A DNA stretch of 51,311 bases, taken from contig JAYVFS010000049.1 in the NCBI GenBank assembly GCA_043772905.1, forward strand, positions 1-51,311, given 5' to 3'. Below, piece after piece: positions 26,801 through 34,215 of the stretch; position 1 is the stretch's first letter; every line of letters starts with the position of its first letter. The position numbers were made by a program, and so were the translations under genes. The notes under the pieces are model-generated. The model was not told where the DNA came from, ran no database searches, and was given only the letters and a program-made list of their open reading frames with translations. The DNA is from JAAFJT01 sp043772905. Lineage in GTDB: Bacteria; Bacteroidota; Bacteroidia; Chitinophagales; Saprospiraceae.

Positions 26801-29800
26801 TGTCTTTACAAGTCACTGCGCCAATTGATGAACATTGGACAGGGATATTGTTGTTGAAAACAAATGGGTCAGTACCCGATGTGATGTTGATATTGAAGTA
26901 ATAGGTGTTGTTAGCACAGGTTTTATCAATCATAAACCCATTATCCGCATCTGAACCCAAAAGGATTGTACCATTCACTACACCGTCACGGTCTAATGGT
27001 GAACCGTCAGCCGTTGAGGTGTTCAATGTATCCGCTTGTGGCAAACATGTTGTGCTGTATGGATAATTTTTAGGATGCGTATAAATAATATTATAAACAC
27101 CTGGCGTACCGTCTGTATAGAACTGATAACGCCCTGATTCACCTCTGTCAATAAAGTAAACCAAACCAGGACCATAAGCTTCAACTCGTCCGCCTGTTAT
27201 CACTTTACCCGTTTTGTCGCAGTAAATATGACCAATTGGGTCATGGTCTATGTAGTCAATGACATAAGCATAGTCGTGGTCGTCTTCGTCGTTTCTTTCG
27301 TTATTGATGAAACTTTCGCCACCCACGATGTCATTTTTCGGGTTATTATCTGCTTGCGAGTCAACGTCAGGTGTATTCATACCAGAGCCTTCGTCTGCTG
27401 TTGCAAAAGAAATCTCCGATTTATTAGGGAAAATTGTATCCGTAGGAATATGATTAACAATCAGATAGATACCAACCGTCGCCGATTGCCCAATAGGCAC
27501 ACTGCCGACGATAAGCGTTGAATCTGCTTGCCAATCATTGGCATTACCTGTTTGTGCAGCCGTATTGAGTGCCATTTGATATTCAAGACCCACAGGAATA
27601 TAATCCGTAATCTTAATATCGTAAGCATTTGTATTGCCTTGATTGAAAATGGTCATATTGAAACGAACCGTATCACCATTATTTACCACGACACCACGCG
27701 GGCGTGATTCAAGGGTTTTTCTCAATGCTAAGTCAAAAATAGGTGTATCTCTTGGTACAAATAAACCAAAGTCAACCGTCAAATTTGTATTCGGGTCGGT
27801 GTCGCCATCTGTAATCGGTCCGCCATTGATAGCCAAATTCACGATTGGAGACATAACCATTTGATTAGGCATACCTGTTCCGTGGTCTTCTTCGTTGACA
27901 TCGCCAACCGTTGAAGGCTCATAATCACCCGCACCGTCTTGATCATAAATGCCACCGCCTGTTGACGACACCAAACTGTCAGGCACATTAACCAACTTAA
28001 CGTAGTAATTACCTGCATTTAAGTCATTAAACAAATAATTACCGTTAGTATCTGTCAATTTTGTGCTAACCAAAACATCATCGTCATTACCTTTGATATT
28101 ATCTGTTGAAGCGTATAATTGTACTTGAATGTTAGGAATACCTGTTTCACTGCCGTCTTTTAGGCCGTTGTTATTGGTGTCTTTCCAAACCAAATTACCC
28201 ACAGCGACGCAAATTTGAACGTTGACATTAACGGTATCTTTACAACCATTCACATCAATTGCAAAAGTATAAACACCTTCAACTGTCAAATCAGAAGCGG
28301 CACCTGTGCCACTTATTGATACTGCTGCAGCAACAGGTTGAGCCAAAATCGCCCATGTCCCTGTTTGAGCAAAGTTAATCGCCGAAGGCGTGCTGCCACC
28401 TGAACAAGCCAAGGTGGTGTCTCTACCTAAGTTCGGTTTTGCATAAACCGTTACCTCAACATTTGCAGTATCCTTGCAACCTACCGCATTTTCGCCAATA
28501 AGTGTATAACTCGTCGCTCCTACTGAGGGGGTCACATTTGTGGCATTGGCAACTGCATTGCCGCCTTGTGACCATGTTGGATTGACAATTGCACCATAAT
28601 TTGTTATCAAAATGGTTAAATCAACAACCGCATTTTCGCAAACAGCTGTCAAACCATCTTCAATAATAGGTTTTTCATTAATAGTAATGACAACCGAAAG
28701 GGTATCATAACAGAAACCCGTTCCGTCTAACTTCCGAATCCACATCGTCGTCGTACCTACTACCGAAACGACTGTATTACTGAGGGGGTTCGCACCTGTC
28801 ACGGCATCGTTCGCCGTTGCGTGATAGCTGAGTGTACCCGATACATTTGCTGAATCCGTTACCGTCATCGCAGAAACATTAACCGTTGTTGGCGCACAAA
28901 CGGCAACTAAACGGTTAGCTACTGAAATATCTGGACTTGTACAAGAACAGTTTGGTTTGGTTATGACAACTGTATCTTTACAACCATTTTTATCTATTTC
29001 AAAAGTATATTGACCAATAACGCTCATACCCGTTACAAAACCAGCACCACTTACCGATGCCGCAGCACCCACAGGTTGTGTCAACACCGACCATGTTCCG
29101 CTTTGACCAAAATTATGTGCCGTTGGCGAATTGACACCAATACACGTTAAAGTCTGGTCTGCCCCCGCATTCGGTTTCGCATAAACCGTCACAACAACAT
29201 CTGCTGTGTCTTTACAACCCGATGCGTTTTCACCTATTAATATATATGTGTTCGCACCTAAAACAGGATTAACTGCCGTTGGCGTTGCCACTGGATTACC
29301 ACCTTTTGTCCATGTTGGATTAACAATACTGCCATAATTAGCAACCAAACTTGTTAAATCAACCGTCGTGTTTACACACACATAATGAGCCACATCTGGA
29401 TAAACAGGTTTTGGATTGATGGTGACAACAACCGAAACCGTATCGTAGCAAAAACCCGAACCGTCTGTCTTGCGAATCCAAATCGTCGTCTCTCCTACTG
29501 TCGAAAAGATAGGACTACTGAGGGGGTTCGTATTGGCTGCTGCATCATTAGCCGTCAAGTGATAACTGATTGTACCTGAAACATTTGCAACATCTGTCAC
29601 CGTAATTGATGAAATGTTAATAGTCCCTGGCGCACATACAGCAGTTGGGCTTGATGCTGAAATATCAGGGCTGATGCAACCACAATCTGGAAAAGTGACA
29701 ACCGCCGTATCTTTACAACCATTAATATCTAATTCAAAAAAGTATTGACCCACAACCGTCATGTTTGACGCAACACCAGCACCGTCAATCGTTGCAGATG

Positions 29801-31784
29801 CACCCACAGGTTGAGACAACACATTCCATGTGCCTACTTGTGCAAAATCATAAGTCGTTGGTGCTGTAATACCCGTACAAACCAATGTCGTATCAACGCC
29901 CGCATTAGGTTTGACATAAACCGTTACCTCAACTTCAGCCGTGTCCTTACAACCCGATGCGTTTTCACCAATCAAGGTATAAGTTGTGCTGCCTACTGAG
30001 GGGATCACATTTGTCGCATCTGCAACCGCATTACCACCTTCTTTCCATGTTGGATTTACGATGTTGACATAACCTGTTATCAAAGCCGTTAAGTCAACAA
30101 TTGTATTCATACAAACAGCCGTTGACCCATCGGCAATAACAGGTTTAGGATTAACCGTTACCACAACATCAGCCGTGTCTTTACAACCTGATGCGTTTTC
30201 ACCTATTAATGTATAAGTTGTGCTGCCTAATGAAGGGATTACATTCGTCGCATCTGCAACTGCATTACCGCCTTCTGTCCATGTTGGATTAACGATACTG
30301 TCATAACCAGCTACCAAACTCGTTAGATTAACACTTGCGCCTTCGCAAACCGTTGTTGCAGCATCTGCATAAACAGGTTTTGCGTTAATCGTCACGACAA
30401 CAGAAACTGTATCATAACAAGGGGCAAAACTGCCTTCCTTACGAATCCAATATGTCGTCGAACCGACCCCTGAAATGATAGTATTACTGAGGGGGTTCGT
30501 ATTTGCCACCGCATCTGCTGCCGTTGCAAAATAAGAAAGCGCACCCGTCACGTTTTTATTATCCGAAATAGGAAGTGCCGCTAAATCAACAGCCGTAGGA
30601 TAACATTCTATAACGTGAAGTATTGTCGTAATTTCAGGTGAGATACACGCAGGTTTATATAAACCAAAATCAATCGTCAAATTTGTATTGGCACTGCCGT
30701 CCTCACTTATAGGTTCACTATTAAGTATTAAGTGAATAGTATCGCTTGCAATGATAGAAAATCCGGGTACTTTCGTTCCGTTATCGTTGTCATCTATCGT
30801 TTCTTCAGTTGTTACAGGTTCGTAAGTACCTACCCCCGAGTTGTCATTGCTGCCCCCGCCTGTCGAACTGACATAACCCGTTGGCACACCTGTACCGGGC
30901 AACAATACATAATAAATACCAGGATTTAAATTATCGAATAAATAAAGACCATTATTCGCAGTCGTTAAAGTAGAGTCCAACACATCATCTCCACCACCTT
31001 TCACACCGTCAAGCCCTGCCGACCACAATTCAATCTGTACGCCGTCGATGCCCGTATCCGTTCCATCGAACAAACCATTATTGTCTTTGTCATTAAACAC
31101 CAAATTTCCGAGACTCATACATGAATCACGGGTAACTGAAATTGGACAACAAAGCGAGGCAGGACAACTCGTCCCCAAGGTCGAAGCTGTATAGGTATAA
31201 TCGCCAATACCTCTAATACGATAGGTATCCTTGTCTGCAAACGCAATCGGTGAGCCGTTCAGATACCATTGATAATCGGTATAACCCGCCACAGCCGTTG
31301 CCAACACGTTAATATTGTCACGGCAATTAAAGCGCATCGGCACTGTTATACAAGCACTCGACCAGTCGTCTTCTAAAACGCTGCCATTGTTTGGTGTTGA
31401 ATCGGGGTCAATATTGTCCGATGTCGTTACCTCTGCTGTACTAAAAATAACGCCATCGGTAGCCACCGTCAACGTGATGTTCAATGTAGCAGAGTCTCCC
31501 GCAGGGATGCCCCCCACTGTCCACAAGCCCGTTCCGCTATCATAAGCCCCACCGCCATCATCAATGACGAAAGTAGAACCCAACGGCACAACACTCGTGA
31601 CGGTCACACCCGATGCAGCCGTCACATCCTCGTTATGCACGACGATGGTAAACGTCACTGGACTACCAATAGTCGTCGTTGTGACACTGCTTCGCATAGC
31701 GACCGATAAGTCCTGCGCTTGCATCGCAAACGCAAAAAGCAGCATGGGCAAAACCAATGCTGTCTTTCGTAAAGTACTTCTCAT
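20817..31784 (-). CDS. Giant T9SS-exported multidomain surface protein (3655 aa)
   Basis: Start at 31784, because the protein then opens with a signal peptide (MRSTLRK, a hydrophobic run, AMQAQ); the longer frame adds 52 unlikely residues. Order of parts, residues approximate: DUF11 domain after the signal; SdrD-type B domain near 220-320 (GNLVFNDKDNNGLFDG); tandem Ig-like units to about 1180 (NPLSNT..WIRK and NPTW..GGNAV..TLIGENASGCKD); second SdrD-B 1198-1295; DUF11 1345-1460; third SdrD-B 1650-1740; DUF11 1770-1890; PKD 1900-1970 (WHWDFGDG); HYR-like units 2300-2630 (APQLFGLPANITVTC); SprB-type repeats 2795-3030; a cadherin-like module near 3470; and a gliding-motility/type-B T9SS sorting domain at the end (NAFSPNDDGINDFFVIEGIE, YNRWGTEV). 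It is a secreted adhesin or matrix protein; ligand unknown. Nine dispersed motif copies are inside. Confidence 0.93.
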   Translation of the reverse strand: MRSTLRKTALVLPMLLFAFAMQAQDLSVAMRSSVTTTTIGSPVTFTIVVHNEDVTAASGVTVTSVVPLGSTFVIDDGGGAYDSGTGLWTVGGIPAGDSATLNITLTVATDGVIFSTAEVTTSDNIDPDSTPNNGSVLEDDWSSACITVPMRFNCRDNINVLATAVAGYTDYQWYLNGSPIAFADKDTYRIRGIGDYTYTASTLGTSCPASLCCPISVTRDSCMSLGNLVFNDKDNNGLFDGTDTGIDGVQIELWSAGLDGVKGGGDDVLDSTLTTANNGLYLFDNLNPGIYYVLLPGTGVPTGYVSSTGGGSNDNSGVGTYEPVTTEETIDDNDNGTKVPGFSIIASDTIHLILNSEPISEDGSANTNLTIDFGLYKPACISPEITTILHVIECYPTAVDLAALPISDNKNVTGALSYFATAADAVANTNPLSNTIISGVGSTTYWIRKEGSFAPCYDTVSVVVTINAKPVYADAATTVCEGASVNLTSLVAGYDSIVNPTWTEGGNAVADATNVIPSLGSTTYTLIGENASGCKDTADVVVTVNPKPVIADGSTAVCMNTIVDLTALITGYVNIVNPTWKEGGNAVADATNVIPSVGSTTYTLIGENASGCKDTAEVEVTVYVKPNAGVDTTLVCTGITAPTTYDFAQVGTWNVLSQPVGASATIDGAGVASNMTVVGQYFFELDINGCKDTAVVTFPDCGCISPDISASSPTAVCAPGTINISSITVTDVANVSGTISYHLTANDAAANTNPLSSPIFSTVGETTIWIRKTDGSGFCYDTVSVVVTINPKPVYPDVAHYVCVNTTVDLTSLVANYGSIVNPTWTKGGNPVATPTAVNPVLGANTYILIGENASGCKDTADVVVTVYAKPNAGADQTLTCIGVNSPTAHNFGQSGTWSVLTQPVGAAASVSGAGFVTGMSVIGQYTFEIDKNGCKDTVVITKPNCSCTSPDISVANRLVAVCAPTTVNVSAMTVTDSANVSGTLSYHATANDAVTGANPLSNTVVSVVGTTTMWIRKLDGTGFCYDTLSVVITINEKPIIEDGLTAVCENAVVDLTILITNYGAIVNPTWSQGGNAVANATNVTPSVGATSYTLIGENAVGCKDTANVEVTVYAKPNLGRDTTLACSGGSTPSAINFAQTGTWAILAQPVAAAVSISGTGAASDLTVEGVYTFAIDVNGCKDTVNVNVQICVAVGNLVWKDTNNNGLKDGSETGIPNIQVQLYASTDNIKGNDDDVLVSTKLTDTNGNYLFNDLNAGNYYVKLVNVPDSLVSSTGGGIYDQDGAGDYEPSTVGDVNEEDHGTGMPNQMVMSPIVNLAINGGPITDGDTDPNTNLTVDFGLFVPRDTPIFDLALRKTLESRPRGVVVNNGDTVRFNMTIFNQGNTNAYDIKITDYIPVGLEYQMALNTAAQTGNANDWQADSTLIVGSVPIGQSATVGIYLIVNHIPTDTIFPNKSEISFATADEGSGMNTPDVDSQADNNPKNDIVGGESFINNERNDEDDHDYAYVIDYIDHDPIGHIYCDKTGKVITGGRVEAYGPGLVYFIDRGESGRYQFYTDGTPGVYNIIYTHPKNYPYSTTCLPQADTLNTSTADGSPLDRDGVVNGTILLGSDADNGFMIDKTCANNTYYFNINITSGTDPFVFNNNIPVQCSSIGAVTCKDNNYNSIIDAGDTGFDGIKIYLENCLTSTVIDSTISVNGKYLFDGLSSGVYRIRAVSPTGYRFAIQNASGDEATDSDVDSSGYSACFILNFGECDTTQAQVCMFPNIYELALRKTLADGQAVDVAVGDTVTYNIKVKNNGTMNAYDVDIVDQLPAQLALADNNWTSVGSTATRRIPFLAFGDSTTVTLKARVVSPAASIVNTASVRGSDRTGGSVLGEVTLDNNTDSTVITISFCAASVDFITDNNCATSGTHFEAVGGPFISWHWDFGDGVTSTEEHLTHDYQAAGTYTVTLMVTDSNGCIGSISKPLTINPMVWVYAGVDRTICEGDSVNLHAQGGTHYLWTTGQSSLSDEFSAHPIATPSVTTTYTVISFNDYGCFGYDSVVVNVNPKPVIVSRTGDLSTCTNGSMPVSITLDQAITSYQISGSAGWRNVVINGNTITFDAVLNGSYNNMSVLLRGASGCSVTDSFNLYLAGNPRAEFIVIEPFCNNAEMTFLFTGRATPAAALNYSLDGGVIVRRSPATATRPYGDTTVVKYATFGSKLISLTVNDGGCTDASTKSIFVRKSPKTVISNNDTTICPGVCVNLYGTAGILDCVYSWTPATGLSATNIANPVACPLVTTTYYLTIMDINGCQSTDSVKITVNNNAPQLVGVPINVTVNCSSIPSPATVTELYGATVTFAETRTDGNCLYNYTLTRTWSATDACNRTTARSQIVTVQDIVAPQLFGLPANITVTCVADIPAASTNITALDACDSNPTISVADAVSNEICANRKTVTRTWTATDACGNSRTAAQRITVFDNIAPVLAGVPTNITISCPSELPPAATTVTATDNCTGNVPTITVADASSSQTCVNRKTITRTWTANDGCGNTATAQQVITVYDNIAPTFTSVPADVTIGCSDPLPNILAIATDNCGAPAISVRNTTNGSGCTYTVSRVFTATDACGNTKTAVQTVTVKDTEGPIIRPVNPRLAGLNSGDTLTMSCEDIRIFQMGDAVATDRCSGTPTLTFEDLARRRGNCLTDGYSLLIECRWVAVDGCGNQSEWRVFLKVTDNKPPVLAACPANITVATPQDVPTAPILTATDNCTDSVIVTMTPTTTPTGNNCDYILTRTWTAVDGCGNFTTCQQLITVRDTMTVKEVHTNATCAGNDGTITMVPTQGLNYVWSDGATGPYRTALRAGAYTVTASRGNICQKVFTIIVGDDCNCTPPAATVQKTDATCSNPNGTATISVDNVANYTFTWSNGGSTTNTHTSLAAGNYTVTVTRSGSTTCFTVVPFTIINNTQGCCTPPVATVQTTDAVCGASNGTATIVVDNAANYSYTWSTGASITNSHSNLIPGNYSVTVSGNSDPTCSIILAVTIANNNATCCTDFITQSSLVKVITDCNSTADVCVEIPANSIASYTITDNGTPYAGGFGTCNAGSTLHFANGNHEVIFTNPFGCKDTLLVKVTCSPEIVIHRTVVFPQTATTCLTAAELGLTGNIVSVVNECAGNANFTDITIDPISQCISYKALNVGKDTACLRVMTSTGGTAYVKFIITVTLPGCGSIIPQDSVIVTDACSANPKVCVKIPFDVIPDYNILLNGTAYTGGYDACNNDTTFAYTYFTIPGRGATGPYSLDYWTVNGVTHTAPTVNTMDALVALMNSWDPTGHWMLSSSTLTIVGGDKSKTYGGIKLTRTANGSYGIMDVNKNIIPMGTLLDITRGQSTLVFINQNTGCADTLTVTAACLTPQYIASTIYVGDKDTLCIATNELVGTRYRVTKLVPSTNTYARFSDLAGTTCASRLGVAAGVEKATYVVSDEFGLNDTTYVTTTVYARAVKRPQANDDSTSTIKAQPVLIDILANDTLHTNSAKLTIVANPKHGEVLITSDMRIIYTPDLDFCNSGKPDVFTYGLCDIGGCDTAKVEVIVSCDKVKIYNAFSPNDDGINDFFVIEGIEKFQNNLVSVYNRWGTEVMKTKGYKNNWNGKWNNVALPDGTYFYIFDDGEGNKKVGYVQIQR
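21616..21625 (+). repeat. TACTGAGGGG dispersed motif, copy 14 (giant gene)
   Basis: Read on the coding strand as LTPQYI in the late part of the protein. Confidence 0.88.
23922..23931 (-). repeat. TACTGAGGGG dispersed motif, copy 15 (giant gene)
   Basis: Sense orientation; encodes DTEGP at the boundary of an HYR-like module, where sister modules have DNIAP or DIVAP. Confidence 0.9.
25427..25438 (-). repeat. TACTGAGGGG dispersed motif, copy 16 (giant gene)
   Basis: Sense orientation; encodes LLRGASG. Confidence 0.88.
25713..25723 (+). repeat. TACTGAGGGG dispersed motif, copy 17 (giant gene)
   Basis: Antisense; encodes ATPSVTTTY. Confidence 0.88.
28521..28531 (+). repeat. TACTGAGGGG dispersed motif, copy 18 (giant gene)
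   Basis: Antisense; encodes VTPSVGATS in an Ig-like unit. Confidence 0.9.
28778..28788 (+). repeat. TACTGAGGGG dispersed motif, copy 19 (giant gene)
   Basis: Antisense; encodes NPLSNTVVS, paralogous to copies 20 and 22. Confidence 0.9.
29516..29526 (+). repeat. TACTGAGGGG dispersed motif, copy 20 (giant gene)
   Basis: Antisense; encodes NPLSSPIFS. Confidence 0.9.
29994..30003 (+). repeat. TACTGAGGGG dispersed motif, copy 21 (giant gene)
   Basis: Antisense; encodes VIPSVGSTT. The paralogous unit at 30226-30238 lacks the motif by two substitutions. Confidence 0.9.
30485..30495 (+). repeat. TACTGAGGGG dispersed motif, copy 22 (giant gene)
   Basis: Antisense; encodes NPLSNTIIS. Confidence 0.9.
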
Positions 31785-32279
31785 AGGTCTAAATAAATTT
31801 ATTGTGAAATAATTTGACAAAACAACCTGCTGACTGATGGCTCTGTTGGGCTTCTGTGTGCCATTGGAGTCCCTCATCATTGAAGCCATCCTGTGCAACA
31901 CCGAGTATGTTCGAGTCAAAATGCAAAGAAATAGGTTCATGGCTTTCTCATTCTTTTTGATGTTTACTGAAAAATTTTTAAATATCTATCAATCGAAACA
32001 GTTAAGGGTACTTTTCAACCCAATACACGAATGCCGTTTTGACATATCTTACTGTTTTATTAAATACTATTTGGTATTGATTATCAACTGATTAGGCAGA
32101 CAGGCGTGGGAGGCAAAGCAGTCTTTGTGTAATTCCTAAGTTTTCTTATCGTATAATGCCAAAAAATGTACCAAATAATACCCTATTTTATTTATACGTC
32201 TGACACCCCTCAGTATCAAAAGGAGTTTTTACCTTGTCGTTTCTTATTTTTTGTATTCAAAAACAAACCATATCGCTTT
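31785..32279. other. Divergent spacer between giant gene and hydrolase
   Basis: 495 AT-rich bases that should hold promoters for both directions. I find motif copy 23 at 32206 but no box pair matching TTTG / TAnnTTTG at the right spacing. Open frames here have no family features and I do not call them. Confidence 0.6.
32206..32215 (-). repeat. TACTGAGGGG dispersed motif, copy 23
   Basis: 65 bases upstream of the hydrolase start. Confidence 0.88.
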
Positions 32280-34148
32280 ATGAAAAAATTACTCCTATGC
32301 CTCGTAGGTTTTCTGTTTGTTCAAAGCCTTTCTGCACAAACAGTTACAGAAACAGATTCCGCGTTTATCCGCAATCATTACACAAAACAAGAAGTTTACA
32401 TTAGAATGCGTGATGGCGTTCAGCTTTTTACAACTATTTACACGCCTAATGACGTGTCAAAAAAGTACCCTATTTTGCTCAAACGGACACCTTATACGGT
32501 TGCGCCTTACGGCAAATATGACTATGTAAAAACTTTTCAGAACATGACACTCGGACGGGAAGGCAATATTTTTGTCTTTCAAGACGTGCGGGGACGTTGG
32601 ATGTCTGAAAGTGAATTTGTAGATGTTAGACCCATTGTTGAACATAAAAAAAATACAGACATTGACGAAAGCACTGACACCTACGACACCGCCGAGTGGC
32701 TCGTCAAAAATGCCGACGGCAACAACGGACGTATTGGGGTCTATGGCATTTCGTACCCAGGCTTTTATGCGACGAATGCCCTCGTCGAATCGCACCCCTC
32801 AGTAAAAGCCGTTTCGCCACAAGCACCTGTGACGGATTGGTTTATTGGCGACGACTTTCACCACGGCGGCGCGTTTATGTTGATGGATGCTGTTCAGTTT
32901 TATCGCAATTTTGGTCGTCCACACCCAAAACCCGTTTTGCCCGAAAACTTTGTCAATAAAGAGCTTACTTACCCTGACAATTATGATTTTTTCTTAAAAA
33001 TGGGCGCATTACCTAACTATAAAACCAAATTTATGGGCGATTCCATCAAATTTTGGAACGACCTCATGAGTCACCCGAACTACGATGCCTTTTGGAAAGC
33101 CCGCAATATTCGTCCGCATTTGAAAAATACCAAACCAGCCGTTCTAACAGTTGGTGGCTTGTTCGATGCCGAAGATTGCTACGGTGCATGGCGCACGTAT
33201 GAGGCTTTGGAAAAACAAAACACCCCCTCCCTATCCAACCGTCTTGTCATGGGTCCTTGGTTTCATGGTGCTTGGGGCGGACGTTCGGAAGGGGATTTTT
33301 TAGGCAATATTCAATTTGGTTCAAAAACATCTGCCTATTTTCAAACAGAAATCGAAGCCAAATTCTTCAATTTTTACCTCAAAGACCAAGGCACAATGAC
33401 GCTGCCAGAAGCCACAGTCTTTGAAACAGGCACAAACCAATGGAAAAGCTACGATACTTGGCCGCCTAAAAACAACAAGCCACGCAATATATATATGCAG
33501 CCCAACGGCAAACTCACTTTTAGTACCCCCTCAGTACAAACGGGTTCAACGTCGTGGATTTCCGACCCCGCCAAGCCTGTCCCTTATACCGAAGATGTCG
33601 GCGAAGACCGCACCCGCGAGTACATGACCGACGACCAACGTTTTGCCGCTCGACGCCCCGATGTATTGGTTTTTGAAACCGATGTTTTAACAGAAGATAT
33701 GACCGTGGTGGGTCCAATAGATGCCACTTTGTTTTTTTCAACAACCGGTACAGATGCCGATGTGGTGGTCAAAGTGATTGATGTATTTCCAGACGATGCG
33801 CCGCAATGGGAAGGCTCAAAAGTGCCACAAGGCGGCTATCAGATGCTCGTGAGAGGTGAAATACTGAGGGGTCGTTTTCGCTACAGTTGGGAAAAACCGC
33901 AGCCGTTTACACCCAATGTCATCGCCAAAGTGCCGATGCAATTGCCTGATATTTCACATACATTCAAAAAAGGACATCGGTTGATGGTACAAGTTCAGTC
34001 CTCATGGTTTCCCATTGCTGACCGCAATCCACAGAAGTACGTAAATATTTATCAAGCAAAAGATACTGATTTTCAAAAGGCTACGCATCGTGTTTTTCAC
34101 AATGCCAAAAATGCGTCGCATTTGACCATCAAGATTTTGGATAAGTAG
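32280..34148 (+). CDS. Secreted CocE/NonD (X-Pro dipeptidyl-peptidase S15-like) hydrolase
   Basis: 622 residues starting at the ATG at 32280, giving a signal peptide (MKKLLLCLVGFLFVQSLSAQ). An alpha/beta-hydrolase domain follows, with nucleophile elbow GISYPG (Ser158), Asp296 (GGLFDAED) and His329 (GPWFHGAW) as the likely catalytic triad, then a C-terminal jelly-roll-like domain from about residue 440 (VLVFETDVLTEDMTVVGPID). The acidic Glu-Asp pair after Asp296 resembles alpha-amino-acid ester hydrolases, but cocaine-esterase, glutaryl-acylase and peptidase relatives share the fold, so the substrate is open. Probably periplasmic or exported. Three motif copies fall inside. A bidirectional hairpin follows the stop. 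Confidence 0.92.
   Translation: MKKLLLCLVGFLFVQSLSAQTVTETDSAFIRNHYTKQEVYIRMRDGVQLFTTIYTPNDVSKKYPILLKRTPYTVAPYGKYDYVKTFQNMTLGREGNIFVFQDVRGRWMSESEFVDVRPIVEHKKNTDIDESTDTYDTAEWLVKNADGNNGRIGVYGISYPGFYATNALVESHPSVKAVSPQAPVTDWFIGDDFHHGGAFMLMDAVQFYRNFGRPHPKPVLPENFVNKELTYPDNYDFFLKMGALPNYKTKFMGDSIKFWNDLMSHPNYDAFWKARNIRPHLKNTKPAVLTVGGLFDAEDCYGAWRTYEALEKQNTPSLSNRLVMGPWFHGAWGGRSEGDFLGNIQFGSKTSAYFQTEIEAKFFNFYLKDQGTMTLPEATVFETGTNQWKSYDTWPPKNNKPRNIYMQPNGKLTFSTPSVQTGSTSWISDPAKPVPYTEDVGEDRTREYMTDDQRFAARRPDVLVFETDVLTEDMTVVGPIDATLFFSTTGTDADVVVKVIDVFPDDAPQWEGSKVPQGGYQMLVRGEILRGRFRYSWEKPQPFTPNVIAKVPMQLPDISHTFKKGHRLMVQVQSSWFPIADRNPQKYVNIYQAKDTDFQKATHRVFHNAKNASHLTIKILDK
32795..32804 (-). repeat. TACTGAGGGG dispersed motif, copy 24 (hydrolase)
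   Basis: Antisense; encodes HPSVKA, just after the nucleophile region. Confidence 0.88.
33526..33536 (-). repeat. TACTGAGGGG dispersed motif, copy 25 (hydrolase)
   Basis: Antisense; encodes STPSVQT. The extended word GTACCCCCTCAGTAC is nearly self-complementary at its ends. Confidence 0.88.
33862..33871 (+). repeat. TACTGAGGGG dispersed motif, copy 26 (hydrolase)
   Basis: Sense; encodes EILRGRF. Confidence 0.88.
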
Positions 34149-34150
34149 AT

Positions 34151-34214
34151 TTTTTTTGACCACAGATGGGAGCTAATTTTCAATGAAAATCAGTCCCATC
34201 TGTCGTCAAAAAAA
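34151..34214. terminator. Bidirectional terminator, hydrolase / VOC protein
   Basis: Arms 34151-34171 and 34194-34214 form about 20 bp with T7 and A7 ends, around a loop that itself contains ATTTTC/GAAAAT. It separates convergent genes and begins 2 bases after the hydrolase stop. Confidence 0.9.
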
Positions 34215-34215
34215 C

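Noticed and set aside
31837..32091. 84-residue plus-strand frame in the divergent spacer
   Set aside because: No recognisable domain, and position is that of promoters for the flanking genes.
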